A stretch of DNA of 64,000 nt, taken from Purshia tridentata (Eukaryota; Streptophyta; Magnoliopsida; Rosales; Rosaceae). Below, one piece after another: positions 1-10,953 of this stretch. Where the stretch lies: NCBI GenBank assembly GCA_003254885.1, contig QANT01006776.1, positions 16,229 through 80,228 on the forward strand. Reading direction: 5' to 3'. A model generated the notes under the pieces. That model did no database searches. It was not told the DNA's origin and worked only from the letters and a program-made list of their open reading frames with translations. Position numbers and translations under genes: made by a program. Within the stretch, counting starts at the first letter, position 1, and each line of letters opens with the position of its first letter.

Positions 1-76
1 GGAAACAGTGCATCAGATTGGTCTTTCATTAGAAAAACATGCTTACAACAAACAAAATCAGCTTTCAACCTCTCTA

Positions 77-95
77 TCTCTCTCTCTCTCTCTCT
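77..95. repeat. (TC)n microsatellite
   Basis: A run of TC dinucleotides lies downstream of the stop codon of the TRM11-type gene, probably in or just past its 3' UTR. A shorter AG run lies at about 1280-1296, just inside one of that gene's introns. Confidence 0.85.
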
Positions 96-179
96 AGCTG
101 AAAATTCATTCTACTCCTAGCATTATGAATCTATGATAGTCAAGTCATATTGTCCAAGCTACAGACCCTATTGTCAAGC

Positions 180-3100
180 CTATACATACTTTCCCCTGTA
201 TTTTGGCTTTGGTTCTTTAGTGACTTTGCCATCAGCATCCCCATTTAATTGAAGATGATCAGCAGAACTGAAAACGGCAGAATGAAGGTTTCCCTCTTCT
301 ATCCACTTTAGATGGTTCTCCTTGAAGTCTATGTGTCTTAATTTGGCTGCTTCTGCGATTTCTTCAGTGTATTGACTTGTCTTAACCATGGTCAGTAATA
401 CTCGACTGTAACGTGAGCTCAGAATCTGCTCAGAAGTAGCAATCAACTTGAAACATCGGTGCTCTGGGAAATGGTCATCTACATTATCATCTTCCCTCAA
501 TACAGGGTAGAAGAACACAAGCCTCCCACCCATTACAAGCATCCTGGCTGCAAGGTCAAGCAAATCATGTACGCACTCGACTAAGCTGTAAGATGCAGTT
601 GATGGTATGTGGTCTGTCCTCTTGTCATTGGGAACAATGTAAGGGCCAATCACCCCTTTCAGCAACTTCCGGCCACCAGATTTACGACCCCCAGCGCGAA
701 CACCATAAGGAGGGTCACAAATTATGGCATCAAATACCTACACAAGCAAAAATTGACCAAAAAAATAAAAATTATCAGTGCACACAGGACCCCAAACTTG
801 GCAATTATATTTTTGAACAGAGAGAAGAACCATATGATTTAAAATGCAAAATTGCCTTGTAAGGTTTACGTAACAAGTATTTGAAAAATAAGCCATCTTC
901 CTTTGACCATCAAAGAGATCAACATAAGTAGCCCTTCTAGAACAGTGGTTAGTCTGCTCCTTCATAAAGAGAGAGAGGGTTAAAGGATTTGATTCTTATT
1001 GGAGAAGGTAGTCAAACCCCAAGACTGGGAACAATTAATATTACCAAGTTCAGACTGTATGAACACAAAATGATGAAATTAATATATCTCAGAAGCTGAT
1101 TATGTGAGCAGCCACAACATGTCAAGCTTTAAGCCACCGAGTGTTAAACTACTGCAGGTTCCTTTTTGTCCTTTAATTTTCAAAATATAGGAAAAGAAGT
1201 AGCCTATTCTACGTATTCTTTGCAGCAAAATAGTGACATATAAAAGATCAAACCACTAATTTTCTTTCATCTGGTACTAGAGAGAGAGAGAGAGTACCTC
1301 TTTCAGTCCATGACGCCAAGGAGGAAGGTTATTATCTGCCCTTAACAAAGCAATCGGCAATGGTAATCCATACTGCAAAAAGGTATGAACTTATAAATAT
1401 AATCACTTGTAGTTTTTCAAAGAAACAGAAACCTCAAAGTTTGTTCCATTCGATAATAAACGATCTAATAATATATGAGTAGATTTCATTAATAACTTCC
1501 TGCATCATAACCTTTGTATCAAGAGCAGTTTTGACATAAAATAATAACAAATAGTGTTTCAGTCATAATTCCATAAACAGAACATTTCAAACCAAAAAAT
1601 CAATTTCATAAAGCATATTCACCTGCTTGAAATTGCTCCAAACATTACAGTCAGGGCCACGGCCATCGCGGACCACCCTGATATCAATATCTGCACCCTG
1701 AAGAATTCAATCCGTCCAAATAAAAAGATAGTTATCTGCATGCCTGACATAAAGGAAAAATATCAACATGACTCATAATTGGACTACAGAGAAAGAAGTG
1801 TAAACCATTGTCATTGCTCCAAAATGAGCAGCAGCTATAAGAATGCTCCCAGTGCCAACAAAAGGGTCGTAGACAAGCTTCCCTGGTGTGGCCAATGCTT
1901 GGTTAGCCATTAAGAAAGCCATTTCTGCATCCATGGCTGTTGGTCCAAGATAAGTGCGGCTTTTCAATTGATAAGTTGGTAAAAGTTTTCTATCAGCACC
2001 ACCAATCTCTCGACCAAAAAAGATTCTTTTTTGGGCTACTGGTGGAAGACCATTGTTAACTCCGTAATCATCAGTTTCCATAAGCCAAAACTTGTGATCT
2101 GGATTTTTCAAATTAACTCGACCCTGCAATATATGATCAGCCACTATCATTAGTGACAATGAAGAGTAATATAGAAATCAACGTCTGGAGCTAAAATGCA
2201 GATGTCTCTACTTCTACAGATACTTCAAGTGCATATTCTTACAGAGCTGGCAGCTCAAGCATGTAATGCAAAATCTATGCTAAACTTAAAATGCAAGAGA
2301 ATAAGTTACAATAAGAACCTTGCCTTGAAAGGGATGTAACTAAGCCCCTTAATGCGTTGGTTTTGCTCCTGGAGGCTGATGACCTTACCAAAACTGTCAA
2401 CATTAATCCTGAAAGTACTATTGGAATCTAGGTACGGCAGCTTCTGCTCATCTGGATAATTTCTTATAGACTCTTCCAGTTCCTCATAGCTACCTCCTTC
2501 TCCCCAAAGTTCATACATTCCCTTGACAAGTATGCCTACCATATAGCAAGTTGAAAGTATAAAGTCTGCTGCAATGACATTTCTCAGAGGAACTGTGTTG
2601 TCTAAGTGTATCAGCATAAGCCATTATAAATTGAACAAGTTGTTAGAGGCTTAAGCTGATTCAGGAACATTTGAGCTTACTAAGATCAACAAAATACAAA
2701 ATATTTCTTTGTTGCATCTTTCCACTATTTTAGGGTTAGTCTGAACCTTTTTTTGTTATAAAAAAAAAATGTTAAATATTGATTAATTGATGTGTTTGTT
2801 AAACTTTTACAAGATATATTTCAGTATGTGAAATAAATTGTTAAATCGTGCTTTCAATTCGACCAAATTACAAATTTTACCAATTCAGGGAGTTAATCAC
2901 TAACCAGTTAACCAATTCCCAACTTTTAAAAATTCATTACATCTCTCATTCAAATTCCTTAGAAAAATTAAGCACTCATATAAAAGTAACAAACTTCAAA
3001 CCATACATTACTCATTCACGTAAGATAACAAAACCAACAAAAAGTGCATAATGTACCAAAAATATCCAAAATCCAAAAGAAAAAAAAAAGCCAAAAAGAT

Positions 3101-3486
3101 ACCAAGTACCCATCTCAAAATAGAGAATTGATCTATAAACTACTCTTTCACGAATCTGGGTTTTAACTATAACCTCCATCTAGCTTCAAACGTAGAAACC
3201 TACCGTAAATGGACTTAAAAAATCACAAAAAGTAAAAATGCAGATAAAAGAAAGAGGAAATGAAGGAAAAATAGTACTGACTTCGATTGGCGATTTTCTT
3301 GGCGACATATTCGGATGGGAGATTGACGAAGTGGAAAGGGGAATCTGGGTGGTGGTGTAGTGGCAGCCTCCATTGCAGGGACTGATTTTCTTGGTCTTCG
3401 TTGTCGCTAAAGAGTTGTGCTAAAGATTCGACCTCAGCTTTCCTGTAGTCTAGTAATCTGTGGAAGAACATGCACAGATACCACAT
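180..3486 (-). CDS. TRM11: tRNA (guanine-10-N2)-methyltransferase, TRM11/TRMT11 type
   Basis: Six coding exons join in phase: 3486-3282, 2535-2324, 2123-1806, 1697-1623, 1372-1298 and 737-180, giving 480 residues. By family knowledge the enzyme transfers methyl from SAM to the N2 of guanine 10 in tRNA, with a TRM112 partner. The N-terminal half resembles the THUMP-like part of TRMT11. SAM motif I (DPFVGTGS) is near residues 225-232 and the catalytic motif IV (DPPYG) at 303-307. The start used is the Met of MWYLC; upstream in-frame residues are low-complexity lysines. The exon 2/3 junction needs a GC donor (AAG|GCAAGG), which keeps the conserved PFKGRVNLK stretch in frame. The gene is head-to-head with the RZ-1A-type gene. 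Length and motif order match the family, so I am confident of the assignment. Confidence 0.9.
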
Positions 3487-3860
3487 CTTCTTCTTCTTCT
3501 TTGGTTTCACTTCTCTTTGCTTGCGACTTACAGAACACAAGAGGCAAAACCCTAAACCCCTGCAGAATCGAACGTTGTACTTTTGAGAACAAGTCTCTGT
3601 AGCATGTGGCAGGTATGTGATTTTTTACGAAGTGTACTAAAATTACTAAAAACATATTTCCGAGGACTGCAGATTAGAAGACGACACCGTGTTGGGCTTC
3701 TTTAGATTCAGACAGAACGACACCGTTTGGACTTTTAGAATTCCAAGGGATAAATATCATACAGCTTGTGGACACGTGGGCCAAACCGACTCCGTCCACG
3801 ACCCATATAAGTAACCCTAAAACCCTTTGACCCGGTTTCCTTTCTACATCCAGAGCTCTC
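3487..3860. promoter_or_regulatory. Shared promoter, TRM11 (-) and RZ-1A-like (+)
   Basis: Fewer than 400 bp separate the TRM11 start from the likely 5' UTR of the RNA-binding gene. Two copies of ACGACACCGT lie at 3681-3690 and 3717-3726. A TGGGCT site-II-like word lies near 3693. AACCCTAA telo-box-like words occur at about 3548 and 3812. A TATA-like CATATAAG lies near 3804, on the side of the plus-strand gene. Telo boxes and site II words are known from promoters of translation and RNA-handling genes. Function here is inferred. Confidence 0.6.
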
Positions 3861-4628
3861 TCTTTCTCTTTAGGTCTTGTTTTCAAAGCCGAAGCAAAAA
3901 CCCAAAGCCTCTCTCAGCCTCTCGCGCAGTCTCTCTCTCAGTCTCTCTCAGTCTTTGCGATCTAAACCTTCGCGTCTCTCTTTACTGGTATGAATATTCA
4001 ACCCCTTCTTTACTTTTATTGTTTAGGGTATGATTTTGTAGTTCTCTAATTCAATTAGAAAATTGGCATATTTGTCTGTTTTAATTTATACGAGTTTAAT
4101 TTTGCCTGTGACCTCTGCTCTTTTGTGTGTATTTGCCTAGTTTTTTCCTCTTATATAGGGTTAGTTGTATGTTTCAGATCTCAATGTCTCACTACTTAAA
4201 GTTGATGATCAATTAAGCTTACTATATAAAGATGTAATCTTTTTTAATCAAAGAGAGGCAGAGAAGATTTGGGTAATTTCAACTTCTATGCTTTTGTTTG
4301 TGTCTGCATATTGAGTTGTATTCTGCATATGCACAAAGCCCTAAATTGGGTTTTCTTTTATTCGAGTATGTGTTTGACTATGGATTATAGTATCAAATAA
4401 TTGCACGTATGCAACTTTTCTGTGGAAAATTTATGCACATACCTATTGGCGCGGATGTGTATTTGCATGTATGTGTATCAACAAGTAAGAACATTGGGGG
4501 TCTACTTTTTCTCCTCTCATGGGATGTTCTTATTATTTTTTCATACGTTATTAAATGGTTTATTCTGATCTTTATTTCTCGTACTTTCAAATCATTAATT
4601 CCTTTTTCCGAAAATTGCAGTTTAGAGA

Positions 4629-5789
4629 ATGTCAGAAGAACTGGAGTATCGTTGCTTTATTGGTGGCCTTGCATGGTCAACATCTGATAGAAGTCTAAAA
4701 GATGCATTTGAGAAGTATGGGAAGCTTGTTGAAGCCAAGGTATTCATTTGCTTCCTTTATGTTTGAATACCGTTCAAACAAAATGTATTTGATTTTCAAC
4801 AAGCATTTGTTTATAACCATCTTTTTTGCCTTCATGATTGCATCTGGCCTTGGTTTCTGAGGACGATACTGCCGGTGGAATCAATTAGTTTGGATGACCA
4901 TAGTGTCCCATGAGGGTTTGGTGATTCAGAAGGGAAATTGGCAATGTCCGTGAATAACATGTTTTGATATCGTTTAATATGCCTTGATGATTGCATCTGG
5001 TCTTGGTTTCTGAGGAAGATACTGCCCGGTGGAATCATTAGTTTGGATGACCATAGTGTCCCATGAGGGTTTGGTGATTCAGAAGGGAAATTGGCAATGT
5101 CCGTGAATAACATGTTTTGATATCGTATTATATGGGAAATAGGATTTTGATTTGGTTTGATTGAAATCAGGTGCTAATTTTTCATGCTTTGTCCAATATG
5201 ATATTATTTGACATTCACGATAGTCATCAATGAAATTTTTGTGGTGAAAATAATTTCTTTGACACAGGTAGTCGTTGATAAGTTTTCTGGCCGCTCTCGT
5301 GGATTTGGGTTTGTCACTTTTGATGATAAGAAAGCAATGGAGGAGGCAATTGAGGAAATGAATGGAATGGATTTAGATGGACGAACTATCACTGTGGATA
5401 AAGCTCAGCCTCACCAAGGTTCAGGGAGAGATTATGATGGTGACCGCAGTCGTGATCGTGGTCGTGATCGTGACCGTGGTCGTGATTATGGTGGTGGACG
5501 TGGATCTGGTGGCGGAGGGGAGTGCTTTAAGTGTGGCAAGCCAGGACATTTTGCAAGGGAGTGCCCCAGTGAAGGTTCAAGAGGGGGCAGTAGGTATGGT
5601 GGTAGGGATGATAAGTATGGTGGAAGTGGTGGTGGTGGTGGTCGCTATGGCCCTGATCGAAATGGAGACCGGTTTAGTGGACGCAGCAGGGATTCTGGTA
5701 GTCGTGCAGGCTCTGGAAGTGATCGATTTAGTCGTGACCGCTCTGGGCCATATGAGCGTCGGGGGACAGGAGGTTTCCGTTCTGGATAG
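4629..5789 (+). CDS. RZ-1A: Glycine-rich RNA-binding protein with CCHC zinc knuckle, RZ-1A type
   Basis: Coding exons 4629-4739 and 5268-5789 give 210 residues. An untranslated first exon ends at 3987 and a 633-bp 5' UTR intron ends at 4620. The RRM covers about residues 7-82, with RNP2 (CFIGGL) at 9-14 and RNP1 (RGFGFVTF) at 48-55. An Arg-Asp-rich spacer follows, then a CCHC knuckle (CxxCxxxGHxxxxC) at 123-136, then a Gly/Arg/Ser-rich tail. By family knowledge RZ-1 proteins are nuclear RNA chaperones tied to splicing and cold response. The tail is shorter than in Arabidopsis RZ-1A. The second coding intron carries a 153-bp tandem duplication. The gene is divergent from TRM11 over a short promoter. 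Confidence 0.93.
4828..5133. repeat. 153-bp tandem duplication inside an intron
   Basis: Two adjacent copies (4828-4980 and 4981-5133) differ at only a few positions. Each holds a potential 5' stem (ATGATT against AATCAT in copy 2), a potential 3' hairpin (GGAT with GTCC, inner TCCC with GGGA) and an ACA a few bases after the second stem. That outline is like an H/ACA snoRNA, but no clear H box (ANANNA) is visible, so the RNA call is only a suggestion. An open frame through the repeat is not a gene. Confidence 0.8.
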
Positions 5790-5808
5790 AACTGTTGCTC
5801 AGATGGTG

Positions 5809-5920
5809 GTATGTATTTTTTACTTTGCATTTTTTTTTAAAAGCTAGTTTGGTCCTTGGCTTGGCATGCTCTTCACAGTTAGGTTGGTACTTAACGGATT
5901 TTTTTGATGTGCTATTGCAG
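5809..5920 (+). other. Probable 3' UTR intron of the RZ-1A-like gene
   Basis: A GTATGT donor follows the stop codon by 19 bases, and a pyrimidine-rich CTATTGCAG acceptor ends at 5920. The junction is close enough to the stop (under 50 bases) that it should not trigger nonsense-mediated decay. Inferred from splice signals only. Confidence 0.45.
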
Positions 5921-5989
5921 CTTAGGAGCTTGAGGTGTTGTTCGGCTGACTGTCATTGTCTGCAGCGCATCGAAGTTTCCGCTTGCTGA

Positions 5990-8407
5990 ATGTAGTTCTT
6001 GTGATGATTGTCTGGGTGAATTAATTTAGTTAGATCAGTATTTGAAGTGCGAATCTTGCATAGTTATTCACCTGTTTTTTGTTGCTAAATGTTCAACCAG
6101 ATATTTTTGATCCGTTGGAATTTTATGCTTGCTTGATAATCACATTTCAATTTCGCCTTATACTTTGTGAATTCCATTATAACTTGTGGTTGTCTTTTGA
6201 CTTTCATGCGTTGGTGAGTGCAAATGCTATGCTTGCTGCCTGTTCCTGTTGACTATTTTGCACGGGAAATTGCAATATTGGAAGGTCATTTGGTGTTGGG
6301 TATTTCGGAGAATAGATTGTGAGGGGTCCGCAATTGGGAGTTTGCTTCTTTTCACTTGGAAGTAGAAGTGGTCCTATAAGTAGAATGCCCATTTTGGCTG
6401 CCCTGTTTTCGGTATCTTACTAATAAATGGGAGTCAAGCGGGTAATTTCTCTCTTATAAGCTACTTTCATGCATGCTATCTCCTATTTTATCGTTCCTAC
6501 AATATTAATATTCTTAACCTTTTGGCAGGATGCTTCGTTAATTGTGGTCTTTTTCGATGCATGATTGGGTTTCTGTGTTACTAATTGGACATGCATTGGT
6601 TTAAACTTAAAATTTTTGTGAGTCTTTTCGGCCAGAACATGCCATCTGCAATTTAACTCAACATAAGCCTTTCTCACCTTCTACACAGCACATTGGTGGA
6701 AGAGTTCCGTTCTGCGTTTAACATGTGCTAGTTGTCGTTTGGAAGTTCTTGATGAGTTCAATAACTGCTCCATGCTTTTTCTTCTGGGTCTCAATATCAC
6801 ATTGCACTTTTTTCTGTTCCTGCTCGTGGGTTGTTTGCAGAGACAAGGCGACGCTATGTTCCTATTTTTAATTCAATTGTGGTTCCCAAATTGTTTTTGT
6901 CTTCTAGAATTTAGTTTTAGTTAATTATTAGATTTTCGGTTCCAAAATGCTATTTTCACCCTAGTCCGGTGAAAGATATTATTCAAGAAATATTAGTTCA
7001 TGCCATTAATTACATGGCTTTTGGGTGTTGATATGTTTACTTGTATAATTGGATGGATGTAGATTATCATTTTCTTTTTCTGAGTAAAAAAATGGATGGC
7101 AAGATAATTTGCCATCCTTTGAATGTTGTATAAATGGTTAGTATTAGAAGGGTTGGAGTCTAGGTGAGAGGGAGATGAAGATGGGGTAAGAATTGAAAAA
7201 TCTATTAGAAGTGATCTCAAGAATGTGTTTTAGTGTGTCTAATGATCATACATGTGACAGGGCCGTTTCAAATAGAGATAGGGAAAGATGGTGTGCTTAA
7301 GGTTGTCAACATGTGCATTGCTTCCAGAATTGTGAAACATGGCTGTTCTCTAGTAAGTCTCAAATCGTGTGATTGTTTTTATAGAAATTTAGGATTAAGT
7401 ACCTAGTTTCAATACTTTTTTAGAAAATCAGTTTTGCTCATAATTTTTAGGTTTGACTACTAACTATTGAACTTAATTTTTAGAATAGGTCACAAATTTA
7501 AAGCCCATTTGTTTTAGGCTTTATTTGTTTGACAAATTTGCCCTTCTATTGTCTTTTGGCCCACATATGATAGGTCTTAAATAAAATTTATAAATTTTTG
7601 ACAAAATTATCTTTGATACTTTTATATTGTCTTGGAAATTAGTTAATATAGTCTCAACTTCAGTTTTAATTGTGACTGTACGACACTCAACTTCAAATTT
7701 AGTTGTGACTGAATGACAGTCACAGCTAAATTGCAAAACAGTCACAGCTAAATTGTGATACAGTCACAGTTAGGTTGTGACTGAATTGAAATTTTTTTAA
7801 GAGAAATTGTATTACAATATCGTATAAATAGAGGTTAAAACAATATTTGTACTCAAAATAATACTTAGCATAGTGGTGGGAGTTGTCTTTTTCAACTTAC
7901 CAAGACAATTACAACTAAATTGTAAGACAGTCACAGTTAATATGTGATTGGATTGATTGTTTTTAGTTTTAATACAATATAATATAAATTAATGTAATAG
8001 TATGGATTTAATATATATATATATATTTTTATTGTAATGGCATGTGATGTAATATTTGTGAATTATAGTGCCATTTACTATATTATTATGTTTGACTTTT
8101 CAACTAGTACCTAATCTAAAATGCTATTAAATTTTGGTACCTAAACTAAAAAATTATTGAAATTTGGTATTTAAAGTCAATTAACCTTTGTTTTTATAGA
8201 AGCGTCTTTGTTAACGCCATGGAAAAACACCTTTTGATATTTGGAAGTGCCAACATTTCTAAAATCATTTGAGTCATCTCATACACAAATATTACCGTCA
8301 TTATTTGGTGAACATAATTTTACGATTTCAGAAATGCCACAAACATTTATGCAACAACTAAAGAAGTTAAAACATAACAAAATCCAAGATATAGAGCATG
8401 CAAGTAA
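5990..8407. other. Intergenic, RZ-1A 3' region to the iron-transporter-like gene
   Basis: No gene is supported here. The first few hundred bases are probably 3' UTR of the RZ-1A-like gene. The rest is AT-rich and holds a small hairpin at 7094-7117 (GGATGGCAA, 6-base loop, TTGCCATCC), a run of CAGTCACAG-type repeats at 7665-7950 and an AT microsatellite near 8010-8027. Confidence 0.7.
7665..7950. repeat. Degenerate CAGTCACAG repeat array
   Basis: CAGTCACAG occurs at about 7718, 7739, 7761 and 7928, often followed by CTAAATTG or TTA. The opposite-strand form TTGTGACTG occurs near 7703 and 7775. The mix of direct and inverted copies suggests an old rearranged repeat or MITE remnant. No terminal repeats or target duplication were identified. 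Confidence 0.55.
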
Positions 8408-9115
8408 TCACTTTCCCAGACCACTAGAGCCAATTAACTTGGTGAGTCCATAAGTTATGGCCATAGCCATCCACCCTCCGATCAGTACTCTGGCACAAGA
8501 CTTCACCACTGGTGACCTCCCCAACACTGCTCCTATCCATCCAAACACAACCAATGCAAAGCTTGCCAAAACAGCCACCACAACCATCCTTGTCTGATGG
8601 TCTCTTATAAATGCAGTTCCCAGCAAAGGCACCACTGCACCTATAGAAAACGCAATGGCCGATGCCATAGCAGCCTGTGTCGGATTTGGCAGCTTCTTCT
8701 TCCTCTTTGCCTCTTCTGCATGCTGATGTGAACTAATACCAGTAGTACCATTTGCTTTCATGTCTCTTTCCATTTGGGATATCTCTATGTCATATTGAGT
8801 GTAGACAGAGACAAATTCCCCTATTGCCATGCTGCAGGCACCAGCTACCAGCCCTGCAAACCCAGCAAGGAGCATGGCTTTCACATCTTGCTTCACAGCT
8901 CCCACCCCCATCATCAGTGATGCAACAGAAACCAACCCATCATTGGCTCCCAACACTGCAGCTCGAAGCCACTGTGTTCTTTGGGAGTAGTCAAAACTCT
9001 CATCTTCATCATCTTCTGCCCCTTGGGTTCGTCTTGGGTCTGTAACATTGATTGCATCCATTGGAATTTCCACATGGTTGGTCGAAGTTTGGTCACTAGT
9101 TTCTTGGGCAGCCAT
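8408..9115 (-). CDS. Vacuolar iron transporter-like (VTL / nodulin-21) protein
   Basis: A single exon encodes 235 residues from an ATG at 9115. By family knowledge VIT/CCC1 proteins move Fe(II) or Mn(II) into the vacuole; the short VTL (nodulin-21-like) forms have a reduced cytosolic metal-binding loop between the second and third membrane segments. The acidic N-terminus (about 1-45) precedes the conserved LRAAVLGANDGLVS segment. Small-residue-rich membrane helices follow near 52-75, 82-103, 147-168, 180-200 and 208-230. The charged loop around 104-146 (ERDMKAN, AKRKKKLPNP) is short, as in VTLs. A TATA box at 9199-9208 gives a plausible short leader. I see no gene-level defect. Confidence 0.92.
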   Translation of the reverse strand: MAAQETSDQTSTNHVEIPMDAINVTDPRRTQGAEDDEDESFDYSQRTQWLRAAVLGANDGLVSVASLMMGVGAVKQDVKAMLLAGFAGLVAGACSMAIGEFVSVYTQYDIEISQMERDMKANGTTGISSHQHAEEAKRKKKLPNPTQAAMASAIAFSIGAVVPLLGTAFIRDHQTRMVVVAVLASFALVVFGWIGAVLGRSPVVKSCARVLIGGWMAMAITYGLTKLIGSSGLGK

Positions 9116-9198
9116 GAAGTTTAGTGTAATAAGTGTGCAAGAATTGCTATGAAAAAGAAGGCAAGGAAGGGATGAGTACTTGCGAAGGACACACGCCC

Positions 9199-9208
9199 CT
9201 ATTTATAG
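9199..9208 (-). promoter_or_regulatory. TATA box of the VTL gene
   Basis: CTATAAATAG on the minus strand lies about 85 bases upstream of the VTL start codon, a normal distance for a plant TATA box with a short 5' UTR. Confidence 0.65.
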
Positions 9209-9209
9209 G

Positions 9210-9979
9210 GAGGGTTTATCAATTATGCTTAGTGCACATGTCGATGGACCATTGGACTTGATTAGTGCTTTACATGGTGATAAGAAGGTGAGACTATGTG
9301 GAAGGCACTAGGCACTAGCCATGAGGATTTAATGGCTCTAGTTACCATAATTACTGATTAAAATATACACCATCTATTATATTATTTAAGCTAAATACTA
9401 CAATTTGCATACTAATTTAGCAGTTTGAAACCTTGCTATGGTGGTGGTCTTTGTGTGTGTGTGCACTTCTGCATGGTGCATTTGGTGAAGTACAGTAAAC
9501 GTTAAAGTGCAAAAAAGGGTAGCACTTGGTGGTGTGCTAGAACTTAGAGAGAGACTCTGTGGGAAGAAGACTATAAGTTTTCCTATATATTATGTGAAGT
9601 GTGCATTCCACACAAAGGCCACCACCACATTACAAATTAAAGAATGTATCATTGTCCAGAAAAAAATCTATCTTTTATAGATTTGGCTAAAGATAGAGCA
9701 TTAATTATTCAAGTGGAGTGTGCATTCCACACGAAAGCTTGTGGCTGCATACTATTTTAAATTGTAATGAACTTGTACATTTTTATCACCCTTGACAGCT
9801 TGACTCCTTTAAACCTTTGCACTAAGAAGCAGCCCCTACAACCTATATATGGTGTTTGGTTTTTAATTAAGCCACTAACTTTAAACACAATTAAGCATTC
9901 ATATCCCTAATCCCTATGAATGCAGAAAAACAAAACCATAATAATGGTGTTAAGATTTGAGGTCTTCTTTTTGGTTACA
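9210..9979. other. Intergenic, upstream of the VTL gene
   Basis: AT-rich sequence with a short GT run near 9449-9462 and two copies of a GTGTGCATTCCACAC-type word near 9599 and 9717. No coding region or RNA gene is supported. Part is likely VTL promoter. Confidence 0.6.
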
Positions 9980-9982
9980 TAA

Positions 9983-10950
9983 GAGCATCTCCAAAAGACT
10001 CTAGTAAAATCACTATTCAAATTCACATTTGATGATCTATGTGGCAATTTGAAGAGTGATATTTGCTACTTGAATTTTTTACTCTCCAAAAGACTTTTCT
10101 AATTTTAAATTTTTGTATTTATTCTATGCACTAATTATTTATATTTTTTTATTCACTAATTTTTGAACTTATTTTATGCACTATTTATTTTTAAAGTTTA
10201 ATTTATCTAATTGAAAATTTATTATTAGAGGAAAGAGAATGAAAATTGTATAGGGAGCATCTCCAAAAGACTCTTCAAATGAAGAATTCTTTATTTTTTG
10301 AAGAAAGAGAAGAGTATTTTGGGCTCCAAGAGACCCTTCAAAATAAATATTGAATTGACAATTCCATTTCTCTCTCTTCAAATCTAAGACCCTCTCTCCT
10401 CTCTTCAAATATTAATTGGTTTATAATTCTCATATAATTTTTATTCTTTTTCCTTTAATAATAAATTTTCAATTGAATAAATTAAACTTTAAAAATAAAT
10501 AGTGCATAGAACAAATACAAAAATTAGTGAATAAAAAAAATAAAAATAATTAGTGCATAGAATAGATACAAAAATTTAAAATTAGAAGAGTCTTTTGGAA
10601 AGTAAAAAATTTAAGTTGCATATATCACTCTTCAAATTGCCACATAGGTCATCAAATGTGAATTTGAAGAGTGATTTTGCTAGAGTCTTTTGGAGATGCT
10701 CTAAACCAATTAATATTTGAAGAGAGGAGAGAAGGTCCTAAGTTTGAAGAGTGATTTTGCTAGAGTCTTTTGGAGATGCTCTAAACCAATTAATATTTGA
10801 AGAGAGGAGAGAAGGTCCTAAGTTTGAAGAGAGAGAAATTGAATTGTCAATTCAATATTCATTTTGAAGGGTCTCTTAGAGCCCAAAATACTCTTTTCTT
10901 TCTTTAAAAAATGAAAAATTCTTCATTTGAAGAGCTTTTTGGAGATGCTC
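9983..10950. mobile_element. Compound MITE-like element, Tourist/PIF-Harbinger style
   Basis: The element begins GAGCATCTCC and ends GGAGATGCTC, perfect 10-bp terminal inverted repeats flanked by TAA on both sides (9980-9982 and 10951-10953). A 3-bp TAA/TTA target duplication is typical of PIF/Harbinger MITEs. Inside are two interleaved inverted-repeat pairs: block A (about 9983-10253) pairs with A' (10431-10701), and block B' (10254-10430) pairs with B (10705-10950), in the order A-B'-A'-B. It has no coding capacity. It probably arose by nested or aberrant transposition of two related MITEs. Confidence 0.75.
10663..10822. repeat. 80-bp tandem duplication inside the MITE
   Basis: The stretch from 10663 is repeated almost exactly 80 bp further on (10743-10822). 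It includes an internal terminal-repeat copy (GGAGATGCTCTAA) and the start of block B. Confidence 0.85.
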
Positions 10951-10953
10951 TAA

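Noticed and set aside
4983-5020. TGATGA and CTGA words as a C/D-box snoRNA
   Set aside because: Spacing is only about 25 bases and no terminal stem closes around them; the two-stem reading is better, though also unproven.
4832-5113. Repetitive 93-codon minus-strand frame in the RZ-1A intron
   Set aside because: It is produced by the 153-bp tandem duplication and has no start context or family features.
5377-5847. 156-codon frame overlapping the RZ-1A tail
   Set aside because: A shifted reading of Gly/Arg repeats giving Val-rich low complexity.
8752-9045. Plus-strand frame opposite the VTL gene
   Set aside because: Shadow of the coding exon; no recognisable protein.
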